Shown here one piece after another: positions 7,121 through 13,991 of a DNA stretch of 28,091 bases. A program made the translations under genes and the position numbers. Position 1 is the first letter of the stretch; each line of letters starts with the position of its first letter. The notes under the pieces are model-generated. The model saw only the letters and a program-made list of their open reading frames with translations, was not told the DNA's origin and searched no databases. The stretch is taken from contig SFIE01000044.1 of the NCBI GenBank assembly GCA_004555405.1, forward strand, positions 1 through 28,091, in the 5' to 3' direction. This DNA is from Subdoligranulum sp. (GTDB lineage Bacteria; Bacillota; Clostridia; Oscillospirales; Ruminococcaceae).

Positions 7121-9601
7121 TTAGGTTTTTACCCGAAGCAGCTCGGCAAGGCGCTGGCGCTTGGTTCGGGTGTCGCCCTCGATATGAAGCTTGGAATAGA
7201 TCTGATTCACATATTGCTTTACGCTGCCCTCGGAGAGAAACAGCTTTTCCGCGATCTCACGGTTGGAAAGCCGCTGCGCCATCAGGCGAACCACCTCACA
7301 CTCCCTCTCGGTCAAGGCGGCCAGCAGCGGCGGCCGGGCCGATTTTTCCTTTCGCTGCCGGGCTGCTTCGCCCAAGGCAATGATCCGGGCAAGAAGATCG
7401 CTTTGCATTTCCTGCATCAGCAGCGGCTTCAAAAGCTCGTAATTTTCCACAAAGGGCATCACAAATCCGTCCGGCTGGGCGCTGGAAAGCGCTTTTTTCA
7501 GCCAGCTGCGGGCTTCCTCGGCCTTGCCCAGCTTTTCATAGGCTGCCGCCGTTTGAAGGCAGATATGCAGGGCCACCAGCGCGTAGTGCATGGCCTCGCA
7601 CACAGCCAGAAGCTGGGCGCTGCGCCCGGCCACCTTGGCATACGCCCCCTGGGCCAGATACACCTGATTTTCGATCATATCCATCATGGGCTTGCCCGGC
7701 GCAAGCATATTGATATCGGAAAGACGGTGCTGCGAGAAAATTTCCGGGATCTGATCGGTTTCGCCCCGCAGGGCATGGTAGTAGGCGCTGGTGGCGCACC
7801 AAAGGTTGATCCACGAGGCATCGTGATAGCGCAGCAGGTCGGCATAGCGCTCTTCCAAAGTGTAGCGCTCTTCCACATCGGTGTGCAGCGAGAGCCGCCG
7901 CGAAAGAAAATCGCAGCACAGCGCCATGTTGATCTGCCCGTTGTCCTTTACCTGTGCGTAGGCGCGCTCCAGCTCAATGTGGGCATCGGTGCAGCGGCCC
8001 TGACAGAACAGCGCCTCTGCGCGCATAATGGTTTCTGCGCCCTGCCCATGGTTTTGGGTGACCCTATAATAATGGGGCATACATTCGTCCATTTCGGCAA
8101 GCTCGCTCTGCAGCTCTCCCGGGGCGCGGTGGAACATCATCAAAACAGAGGGCGAGCCAAAGGTCCACCCGCCGCCGGACTGGATGCTGATGGCCGGGCG
8201 GGACATCTGGGCGCTGGCGCTGCGGTGCAGGCGGCTCATGGCGCTGATGTCGTTGTAGCACAGAAAGCTGAGGATCAGGTCACATTCGCCCAGCAGGTTG
8301 CCTCGATCTTCTGCGGAAAGCTCGGGATGCTGCTCAATGGCTGTCAGCAGCAGAGCCTTCAGCTCCAGCATTTTGGGGATCTGCCGCCATGTGAACATAC
8401 GGCGCATCAGCACCAGAATGGCAAGGGGGTAAGCCTTCAGCGTTTCGGCGGGGCATTTGTCCAGCACGGCCAGCACATCCTCGGGCTTCAGCGAGGCCAG
8501 CAGAATGCCTGCATCGCTGCGGATGACCCGCAGGATCGCTTCGTAATTTTCACTTTTTCGATAGGCGGCAAGGGCGTGGAGATATTGCCGCTGCTCTTCA
8601 TACCACAGGCCGAAGCGCTCCCAGTAAAGCCGCTGCGTTTGGGGGCTCATGGCAAGAAAGCTGCGCTCGGCACACTCCTTCATCATGTGGTGAAAGCGAT
8701 AGGTTGTCCCGTCCGGCAGGCGGGTGACAAAGGCGTTCTGCTGGGTGAGCATGGAAAGGATCTGCCCGGCATCGGCATCGCCCGTGATGCGCTGGGCCAT
8801 TTCGGCGCTGAATTCATCGGCAAGGCCCATCACCGCCAGAAATTCCCGCTGCCTTTCGGGCAGGGGATCGATCATGGCGGCGGTGAAGGTGGCATAAATG
8901 TCGGAATGGCGGCTGGGCAGCACACCCCGCTCAGAGAGCGTGCGCAGATTCAGATACACGGCGGAAAACCAGCCCTCGCTGGAATAGAGAAGGCTTTCCA
9001 CCTGTGCATCCGAAAGCTCGGTGCCGCAGCGGTGGGCGTAAACGGCCAGCTCGGTGTGGTTAAGGCGCAGCTGCTCGGTGCCGATCTGATACACCCTTCC
9101 CCCCAGCCGCACCGTTTGGGCAGCAGGCAGAAACCGGTCGCGGCTGGCAACGATCAGGTGTACATTCTTGGGCAGCCGGTTGGCCAGCATACACAAAAAC
9201 AGCGAGGCGCGCTTGTCTGTGAGCAGGTGGAAATCGTCGATAAAAAGATAGCAGGGCACTTCGCCCGTCAGCGCGTGGCAGAGATCGTCCACCAGCAGCC
9301 CGCCGCCCGCAGCGTCTGTGGGGCAGGGATATTCCCGCAGAAAAGAGAAGCCCGCCCGGGCAAAGGCCTCCTGCACGGTTTTCCAGAAAATGGCCAGACT
9401 ATCGGAATACACGCTGATGCGAATGATGTGCAGCGCCTCGGCCTTGGCGCGCTCGCTGAGATACCAGTTTACCGCCGTGGTTTTGCCGTAGCCCATAGGC
9501 GCCACCACCGTGGTGAGGGCGCAGCGGGAGATGGGCCGCAGGCTTTCCTGCAGGCGCTCGGAGATGTAAATGGTGTTTAAATTCCATTTGGGCTTCGGCA
9601 T
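7121..9601 (-). CDS. Large LuxR-family ATP-dependent transcriptional regulator (MalT/LAL type)
   Basis: An 826-residue STAND-type regulator. The N-terminal NTPase has a P-loop (APMGYGKTT, residues 34-42) and a Walker-B-like CYLFIDDFHLL (about 117-127), followed by the helical regions and an alpha-helical repeat region of MalT-type proteins (LAAYRKSENYEAI onward). The C-terminal 65 residues are a LuxR helix-turn-helix (LTERECEVVRLMAQRLSNRE, then IAEKLFLSEGSVKQYVNQIY). Such proteins bind an inducer, oligomerise with ATP and activate promoters. Start ATG 9601 follows GGAGGGAATT. The adjacent same-strand lipoprotein operon is the natural candidate target, though no operator is recognisable. Length is usual for the family. 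Confidence 0.9.
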   Translation of the reverse strand: MPKPKWNLNTIYISERLQESLRPISRCALTTVVAPMGYGKTTAVNWYLSERAKAEALHIIRISVYSDSLAIFWKTVQEAFARAGFSFLREYPCPTDAAGGGLLVDDLCHALTGEVPCYLFIDDFHLLTDKRASLFLCMLANRLPKNVHLIVASRDRFLPAAQTVRLGGRVYQIGTEQLRLNHTELAVYAHRCGTELSDAQVESLLYSSEGWFSAVYLNLRTLSERGVLPSRHSDIYATFTAAMIDPLPERQREFLAVMGLADEFSAEMAQRITGDADAGQILSMLTQQNAFVTRLPDGTTYRFHHMMKECAERSFLAMSPQTQRLYWERFGLWYEEQRQYLHALAAYRKSENYEAILRVIRSDAGILLASLKPEDVLAVLDKCPAETLKAYPLAILVLMRRMFTWRQIPKMLELKALLLTAIEQHPELSAEDRGNLLGECDLILSFLCYNDISAMSRLHRSASAQMSRPAISIQSGGGWTFGSPSVLMMFHRAPGELQSELAEMDECMPHYYRVTQNHGQGAETIMRAEALFCQGRCTDAHIELERAYAQVKDNGQINMALCCDFLSRRLSLHTDVEERYTLEERYADLLRYHDASWINLWCATSAYYHALRGETDQIPEIFSQHRLSDINMLAPGKPMMDMIENQVYLAQGAYAKVAGRSAQLLAVCEAMHYALVALHICLQTAAAYEKLGKAEEARSWLKKALSSAQPDGFVMPFVENYELLKPLLMQEMQSDLLARIIALGEAARQRKEKSARPPLLAALTERECEVVRLMAQRLSNREIAEKLFLSEGSVKQYVNQIYSKLHIEGDTRTKRQRLAELLRVKT

Positions 9602-9659
9602 AATAATTCCCTCCGATGATGGATCTTTCTGCGGCTTTTGGCTTTTGGTTGATTTCAGT

Positions 9660-9686
9660 ATAATACAAGGGCTCGCTGCAAGGCAA
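9660..9686 (-). promoter_or_regulatory. Possible promoter of the LuxR gene
   Basis: On the minus strand TTGCCT (plus 9681-9686) precedes TATTAT (plus 9660-9665) with a short 15-base spacer, about 60 bases before the LuxR start. Weak match. Confidence 0.3.
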
Positions 9687-9741
9687 CAGGCTGCGCCGAT
9701 GAATTTTGAGAATGCCTTATAACTTTTACAAAGAGTTTACA

Positions 9742-9779
9742 CCGGCAGGGTTGCCGGAAAAAGGCAAATATGTTATGAT
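9742..9779 (+). promoter_or_regulatory. Promoter of the decayed mgtE gene
   Basis: TTGCCG (9751-9756), 17-base spacer, TATGAT (9774-9779), preceded by TG at the extended -10 position. The short inverted repeat CCGGCA-GGGT-TGCCGG (9742-9757) overlaps the -35 box and could be an operator. Confidence 0.6.
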
Positions 9780-9811
9780 AAAAGGCGAGTTTTTAAGAGA
9801 ATCGATGAACT

Positions 9812-10024
9812 TTGCTGTCCGGCTGCGTGGGGATGTCGCTGATCGTTTTCATGGTGGTTTCCAGCCTGGTGGGCACGCTGATCCCCATGCTGTTCCACAA
9901 GATCCACATTGATCCGGCAGTTGCCTCGGGGCCGCTGATCACCACGACCAACGATCTGGTGGCCGTGGTGGTGTACTACGGCCTGGCCATGGTGGTGCTG
10001 ATCGATCTGTTTCATCTTGCTTAA
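9812..10024 (+). pseudogene. mgtE: MgtE magnesium transporter, C-terminal remnant
   Basis: The frame encodes about 70 residues matching only the end of MgtE: GTLIPMLFHKIHIDPAVASG, then PLITTTNDLVAVVVYYGLAM, i.e. the conserved DPAvaSGP..tT..D segment and the last membrane helices. The normal ~450-residue protein (N domain, CBS pair, first helices) is missing. A good promoter lies only 30-60 bases upstream, so an internal deletion has joined the promoter region to the 3' end. There is no convincing start codon or ribosome binding site. A functional Mg2+ channel is not expected. Confidence 0.75.
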
Positions 10025-10049
10025 ATAGAATAAAGCCGCAAATACAAAA

Positions 10050-10105
10050 AATGCTCCCTCTATGAAAGACAGGAAAAACCGCCGGTCGATCAAGGAGGGA
10101 GCATT
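10050..10105. repeat. Widely spaced inverted repeat
   Basis: AATGCTCCCTC (10050-10060) and GAGGGAGCATT (10095-10105) are perfect 11-bp inverted arms separated by 34 bases. It lies between the mgtE remnant and the next terminator. It could be a tRNA-like or attenuator structure or an element end; purpose unknown. Confidence 0.5.
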
Positions 10106-10151
10106 GCTGCAGTATAAAGCTTTTAGAGGCAGCGCACATGGCGAAAGGAGC

Positions 10152-10180
10152 AAAAAAAGCCGCAGCGGGCTGCGGCTTTT
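10152..10180 (-). terminator. Terminator of the truncated minus-strand gene
   Basis: Stem AAAAGCCGCAG / CTGCGGCTTTT (10155-10165 and 10170-10180) with a short loop; the minus strand continues with a T run (TTTTTTTGC). It has four T on the plus side and may also stop transcripts of the mgtE remnant. Confidence 0.75.
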
Positions 10181-10211
10181 CGGCAAGTGCGGCGGGCAAA
10201 AACAAGCGCCA

Positions 10212-10605
10212 TCATGTTTCATTGCAGCTTGTGGCCTGCTGCATATAGGAAAGCCATTTCAGAAAAGTGTCTTTCTCCTCGCAGTCTACGCGAAGCTGGT
10301 AATACAGCCCGTCCTGCTGCCAATCGGCAAGGCCGAATCTTTGCTGCGGTTCAAATAGGGGCGAGCCTTCGGCAGGGGGCGCTTCTTTTAAAACCGTCAG
10401 AGTAACAACGGCTTGCACGGCCTCTAAGCCGTCGATGGCGGTAAAGGAATACACGCCCTGTGTTTGCGCTGCATTGACGAAGTAGGCTTCGTCCGTGATC
10501 TCAGCAGATTCAAAGCGGGTAATGTGGCAGCCGAGAAGCTGGTTGAATTGCTCCCTATTGAAGGGATCGGCGCTGCTTACGCTTTCGCTGCCGGGCTGTT
10601 CCCAC
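10212..10605 (-). pseudogene. 5'-truncated hypothetical gene (C-terminal ~125 codons)
   Basis: The minus-strand frame ends at 10212 and stays open upstream with coding-like composition. It encodes PFNREQFNQLLGCHITRFES, AEITDEAYFVNAAQTQGVYS, and then a tail from FTAIDGLEAVQAVVTLTVLK to FLKWLSYMQQATSCNET. It looks like the C-terminus of an exported or anti-sigma-like protein, but I cannot name the family. Around 10590-10620 the sense disappears where the opposite-strand cysteine desulfurase fragment begins, so the 5' part was lost in a rearrangement. The first start codon in the remaining frame is GTG 10454, internal to the homologous-looking part. A terminator follows at 10152-10180. Confidence 0.5.
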
Positions 10606-11069
10606 GGCTGCGAAGCGGCGGCAGCACCACGCCCTACCGCAGCGGCACACCGGCATTGGGCATGGCGGTATCAGCCGAAACGGCGCTTCGGCTGGCGCTG
10701 GGGCAGCAAACCCAGCGCATTGCTCATGTAAGCGGGCTGAATCAGCGCCTGAGCGCCCAGCTGGGCCAATATCCCGCCGTGCGCTTCAACAGCCCGCCCA
10801 ACGCGGTGCCCCATATTCTGAACCTCAGTGTAACGGGCGTAAAGGGCACGGTGTTTCAGCGCGCCCTCAGCGAACAGGGGGTATGTGTGTCCGTTCGGTC
10901 CGCCTGCGCTGCCGAGGGCACACCCTCGGCGGCGGTGTATGCGGTGAGCCATGACCGAAGAAACGCGCTGTCCTCGTGGCGCATCAGCCTGAGCCATTTG
11001 ACCACCCATGAGGAGCTTACGGAATTTCTGCGGGCCTTTGCCCGCTGCTATCAGGCACTGGTGCCTTGA
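10593..11069 (+). pseudogene. Cysteine desulfurase (NifS/IscS-like), C-terminal fragment
   Basis: About 158 codons encode the last third of a class-V aminotransferase-fold cysteine desulfurase. Visible are the GG....RSGTPALGMA segment (normally GGGQE..RSGT), a linker helix region (LRLALGQQTQRIAHVSGLNQ), a strand with FNSPPNAVPHILNLSV, and the active-site loop VCVSVRSACAAEGTPSAA with the catalytic Cys. The PLP-binding lysine and N-terminal two thirds are absent. Upstream codons in the same frame (from 10464) are antisense to the minus-strand fragment and are not desulfurase. It is therefore a remnant. It would normally move sulfur from cysteine into Fe-S or tRNA thiolation pathways. Confidence 0.75.
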
Positions 11070-11123
11070 AAAGCACTGCGGGCTGCAAAAAGCGTTTAAG
11101 ACAGATACAAAGCGCACCGAAGC

Positions 11124-11171
11124 AAAACCAGCGCCGGAAGGGAAAGTGTTCTTCCTTCCGGCGCTGGTTTT
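11124..11171. terminator. Strong bidirectional terminator hairpin
   Basis: 18-bp stem AAAACCAGCGCCGGAAGG / CCTTCCGGCGCTGGTTTT with a 12-base loop and T runs on both sides. It lies 55 bases after the desulfurase fragment stop. Confidence 0.8.
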
Positions 11172-11441
11172 AATGCCTTAGCCGCGTATGCGTCATTTGT
11201 CAGATATGGCAGGCTGATCGTATGCTTATGATATGGCACCCACGGCGCAGTCTTGTATATGGCGATTACGCCGGGCGGCTTGGAGGAATCGATTTTTCTG
11301 CCCATAGGGCGTATCAGGCAGCCGGATCTCTGTTTGATCCCGTTGGCTGAGCCGCCGGTGCTGCGCACAGGGTCACCGGCAAACAGAAAAATGCAGGAGA
11401 GGCTATAAAGGTTATCCGTAGGCAAAATGCACGGCTTCTAC

Positions 11442-11465
11442 TTCGCTAAATGACAGTTTAGCGAA
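11442..11465. promoter_or_regulatory. Perfect inverted repeat, possible operator
   Basis: TTCGCTAAA-TGACAG-TTTAGCGAA: 9-bp arms around 6 bases. The size and symmetry suit a dimeric repressor site. It lies 24 bases upstream of a small plus-strand ORF (11489) with a fair ribosome binding site. Confidence 0.4.
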
Positions 11466-11736
11466 ATGCAAGAGAGGAGCAAGGTTCTATGAAGCATGCT
11501 CGATGGCTGGCGAGGCGGATGCTCTGCAAATGCGATTTGCGTTTGCATAATGGGTCACCCGTGCCCGGGAAAAGCTGGCGGTGATCGTGGTGCAGGCCCC
11601 GGCACTGTTTGAAAAGGTGCTTTCCATTCTGCAAGGATCGCCCCGCACCAAGGCAGCAAGGATATGTTTTTCCGGTGCAAATCACATCATCGTTCATACC
11701 AGCCGATACACGGCGGTTCAACTGCATACAGGCAAG

Positions 11737-11790
11737 AACTCGCAGCAGTTAAGGGTACTAAAGTATCCCTCTGCTGCGAGTCTTTCGTTT
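11737..11790 (+). terminator. Terminator of a decayed plus-strand unit
   Basis: Outer stem ACTCGCAGCAG / CTGCTGCGAGT with an inner stem AGGGTAC / GTATCCCT, then TCTTTCGTTT on the plus strand. It marks the end of a former plus-strand gene whose body is no longer recognisable. Confidence 0.65.
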
Positions 11791-12008
11791 GTAATGAAAC
11801 ATTTTCATACAGGACCCCTGCCATACGCCCATAGCCCAGTCTGGAGTTTCCCAAATGGTAAGCCTTGTCCGTTTTTCATGCTTTTCAATGAATCCGAGTG
11901 CAAATTTACTCTTCCTTCACTTTGAACAGTGAAAATCACTTTTGCCCGGCTTTCACAGGCCGTCTTTTCGCCCGATCTCGGCGCAGCGCAATGTTTTTTT
12001 CAAAAGTA

Positions 12009-12038
12009 TAGACCCCATAGGTGAAAATGTGCTAAAAT
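12009..12038 (+). promoter_or_regulatory. Probable promoter of the uracil/xanthine permease gene
   Basis: TAGACC (12009-12014) and TAAAAT (12033-12038) with an 18-base spacer. The resulting leader is about 50 bases. Confidence 0.4.
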
Positions 12039-12050
12039 AGACGAAATATG

Positions 12051-12081
12051 TTTCCCGCCTGGGATTCTGCCAAGCGGGAAA
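12051..12081 (+). promoter_or_regulatory. Leader hairpin abutting the permease ribosome binding site
   Basis: TTTCCCGC (12051-12058) pairs with GCGGGAAA (12074-12081). The stem ends at the AGGAGG site (12082-12087) of the permease gene, so folding may affect translation. It does not match a PyrR-binding loop that I can recognise. Confidence 0.4.
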
Positions 12082-12094
12082 AGGAGGATCATTC

Positions 12095-13423
12095 ATGTTT
12101 AATAAAATCGACTATTCACAGGGCATTTACGATGCCCGCAGTTTGGGCACGCCCCGGCTGCTCATTCTGGGGGCACAGCATATGTTTGCCATGTTCGGCG
12201 CCACGGTGATGGTGCCGCTGCTCACGGGCCTGAGCGTAAGCACCACCCTTTTGTGCGCCGGTTTGGGCACGCTGCTGTTCCACTTTTTGTGCAAGGGCAA
12301 GGTGCCCGCATTTTTGGGCTCCAGCTTTGCCTATCTGGGCGGCTTTGCCATTGTAACCAACAACGGCGAGCACCCCGAAAATCTGCCCTATGCCTGTGCA
12401 GCCGTGGCCATCTCCGGCTTGGTGTATGTGCTGTTCAGCTGCCTGATCTCGGCATTCGGCATTCGCCGCATGATGAAGTTCTTTCCCCCGGTGGTCACCG
12501 GCCCCATCATCATTTCCATCGGCCTGATTCTGGCCCCCAGCGCCATCAAAAACTGCCAGAGCAACTGGCTGCTGGCCTTTGCGGCGCTGGCCACCGTGAT
12601 CGCGTGCAACATCTGGGGCAAGGGCATGGTGAAGATCCTGCCCATTCTGCTGGGCGTGCTGGTTTCCTATGCGGTGGCCCTTGTCACGGGCGCTGTGGAC
12701 TTTAAGGCCATCAGCGATGCCGCATGGCTCGGCGTTCCGGTACACACTGCGCGCATGGGCCTGTTTGCCATGGACGGCAGCGAGCAGTTTATCAGCGCCA
12801 TTTTCACCATCGTGCCCATTGCGCTGGCCACCATGATGGAGCATATCGGCGATATTGCCGCCATCAGCGCCACCACCGGCAAAAACTATATCCGTGACCC
12901 CGGCCTGAACAAAACCCTGCTGGGCGACGGCCTGGCCACAGCCATGGCCGGCTTGCTGGGCGGCCCCGCCAACACCACCTACGGTGAAAACACCGGCGTG
13001 CTGGCCCTGACCAAAATTTACGACCCGCTGGTGATCCGCATTGCGGCCGTGTTTGCCATGGTGCTGAGCTTCTGCCCCAAATTTGAAGCCGTGATCAACA
13101 CCATTCCCACCGGCATTGTGGGCGGCATCAGCTTTGTGCTGTACGGCATGATCTCGGCCATCGGCGTGCGCAATGTGGTGGAAAATCAGGTGGATTTCAC
13201 CAACTCCCGCAACCTGATCATCGCCGCTGTGATCCTGGTATCCGCCCTGGGCTTTAACTCGGTGGGCGGCTTTACCTTCAGCGTGGCAGGCGTGACCATC
13301 AGCCTTTCGGGCCTGGCCATCGCTGCACTGGCAGGCATTGGCCTGAATGTGCTGCTGCCCGGCAATGACTATGAATTCGATAAAGCCACCGGTGACGGCG
13401 AAGGCGCCAGCCTGCGTGTGTGA
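12095..13423 (+). CDS. uraA: Uracil/xanthine permease (NCS2 family)
   Basis: A 442-residue integral membrane transporter importing a nucleobase (uracil, possibly xanthine) with a proton or sodium ion. The N-terminal GAQHMFAMFGATVMVPLLTG is the family hallmark. Also present are the FLGSSFAYLGGF re-entrant region, the TM8 signature MMEHIGDIAAISATTGKNY (conserved Glu-His-x-Gly-Asp), and the TM10 motif GGPANTTYGENTGVLALT. The C-terminus is short and acidic. AAGGAGG lies 7 bases before ATG 12095. Length is normal. It is a single-gene unit with its own likely promoter and a strong terminator at 13489. Uracil is the best guess for substrate; UraA/PyrP versus PbuX cannot be settled by eye. Confidence 0.9.
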   Translation: MFNKIDYSQGIYDARSLGTPRLLILGAQHMFAMFGATVMVPLLTGLSVSTTLLCAGLGTLLFHFLCKGKVPAFLGSSFAYLGGFAIVTNNGEHPENLPYACAAVAISGLVYVLFSCLISAFGIRRMMKFFPPVVTGPIIISIGLILAPSAIKNCQSNWLLAFAALATVIACNIWGKGMVKILPILLGVLVSYAVALVTGAVDFKAISDAAWLGVPVHTARMGLFAMDGSEQFISAIFTIVPIALATMMEHIGDIAAISATTGKNYIRDPGLNKTLLGDGLATAMAGLLGGPANTTYGENTGVLALTKIYDPLVIRIAAVFAMVLSFCPKFEAVINTIPTGIVGGISFVLYGMISAIGVRNVVENQVDFTNSRNLIIAAVILVSALGFNSVGGFTFSVAGVTISLSGLAIAALAGIGLNVLLPGNDYEFDKATGDGEGASLRV

Positions 13424-13488
13424 TCAAAGTCCCCCTGCGGTTTTGCGGAAAATGCCGCAGAAAGCTTTTTAAGTTCAGATATAAGGCT

Positions 13489-13526
13489 GCCCGGCCGGTT
13501 CAAAACGAACCGGCCGGGCGCTTTTT
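13489..13526 (+). terminator. Terminator of the permease gene
   Basis: Perfect 13-bp stem GCCCGGCCGGTTC / GAACCGGCCGGGC, 5-base loop AAAAC, then GCTTTTT. A weaker hairpin (CTGCGG...CCGCAG, 13435-13460) precedes it. Confidence 0.9.
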
Positions 13527-13540
13527 GGCTTTTTCCTTGA

Positions 13541-13580
13541 AGAAAAGAAAAATCCCACCGATGCAGCATCGATGGGATCT
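13541..13580 (-). terminator. Terminator of the tRNA operon
   Basis: On the minus strand AGATCCCATCGATG, a CTG loop, then CATCGGTGGGATT and TTTCTTTTCTTC. It lies 7 bases after the CCA end of tRNA-Gly. Confidence 0.8.
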
Positions 13581-13586
13581 TATGTT

Positions 13587-13662
13587 TGGAGCGGCTGACG
13601 AGGCTCGAACTCGCTACCTCCACCTTGGCAAGGTGGCGCTCTACCAGATGAGCTACAGCCGC
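13587..13662 (-). tRNA. tRNA-Gly (anticodon GCC)
   Basis: A 76-nt cloverleaf including an encoded CCA. The acceptor stem is GCGGCTG / CAGCCGC with discriminator U. The D arm reads AGCTCATCTGGTAGAGC. The anticodon stem-loop CACCTTGCCAAGGTG carries GCC (plus 13627-13629), and the T arm has GTTCGAGCC. It is cotranscribed 7 bases downstream of tRNA-Phe. Confidence 0.95.
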
Positions 13663-13669
13663 ATATAAA

Positions 13670-13745
13670 TGGTGCCTCCGATCGGAATCGAACCAATGAC
13701 ACGGGGATTTTCAGTCCCCTGCTCTACCAACTGAGCTACAGAGGC
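13670..13745 (-). tRNA. tRNA-Phe (anticodon GAA)
   Basis: A 76-nt cloverleaf with encoded CCA. The acceptor stem is GCCTCTG / CGGAGGC (one G-U pair) with discriminator A. The D arm is AGCTCAGTTGGTAGAGC. The anticodon stem-loop GGGGACTGAAAATCCCC carries GAA (plus 13710-13712), and the T arm has GGTTCGATTCC. It is first in a two-tRNA unit behind a consensus promoter. Confidence 0.95.
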
Positions 13746-13788
13746 ATACAGGAGAAATCGCAGTGCTTTCTCTCCGATCAGCTTTTAC

Positions 13789-13817
13789 ATTATAGTACAT
13801 CGTGCGCATAATGTCAA
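13789..13817 (-). promoter_or_regulatory. Consensus sigma-A promoter of the tRNA operon
   Basis: TTGACA (plus 13812-13817), exactly 17 bases, TATAAT (plus 13789-13794): both boxes match the consensus in full, as expected for a strongly expressed stable-RNA unit. Confidence 0.9.
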
Positions 13818-13863
13818 TCATAATTTTCATAATTTTTCCATTTTTTCCACAGCGCCCCCTGTG

Positions 13864-13914
13864 CAAAAGAACTGCCGCCCTGCCGGGGCATGGTTTCATC
13901 CGGCAAGGCGGCAG
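13864..13914 (-). terminator. Terminator of the transglutaminase-like gene
   Basis: Minus-strand stem CTGCCGCCTTGCCGG / CCGGCAGGGCGGCAG with a 13-base loop, then TTCTTTTG. It lies about 75 bases after the gene's stop. Confidence 0.75.
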
Positions 13915-13991
13915 GCTTCACAGTAAAATATGGCATTTCCCCGCTGCGGTAAGCGCCGCTTCCCTGCCAGGGCGGCAGCCTTTACAGTGGG

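Larger units (their letters stand above)
11172..12000. other. About 830 bp with no recognisable intact gene
   Basis: Several short open frames exist, none convincing. Plus 11259-11408 encodes 49 residues (starts MAITPGGLEESIFLPIGRI) with coding-like codons but no ribosome binding site. Plus 11489-11584 is a 31-residue ORF (starts MKHARWLARRML) behind GAGAGGAGC. Plus 11581 onward encodes VIVVQAPALFEKVLSILQ before running through a terminator. Minus about 11790-11870 encodes TDKAYHLGNSRLGYGRMAGV. These look like eroded gene pieces. I name no function. Confidence 0.4.

Noticed and set aside
7082..9580. 832-codon plus-strand open frame
   Set aside because: It is antisense to the LuxR regulator, whose P-loop and helix-turn-helix motifs are unmistakable; the plus frame has a composition typical of a GC-rich shadow and no motifs.
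10464..10592. 5' end of the plus-strand cysteine desulfurase frame
   Set aside because: These codons are antisense to the truncated minus-strand gene and do not match any part of a cysteine desulfurase, so the fragment is taken to start near 10593.
11096..11425. 109-codon minus-strand ORF
   Set aside because: It runs through the strong terminator at 11124-11171, has no ribosome binding site and no recognisable motif.
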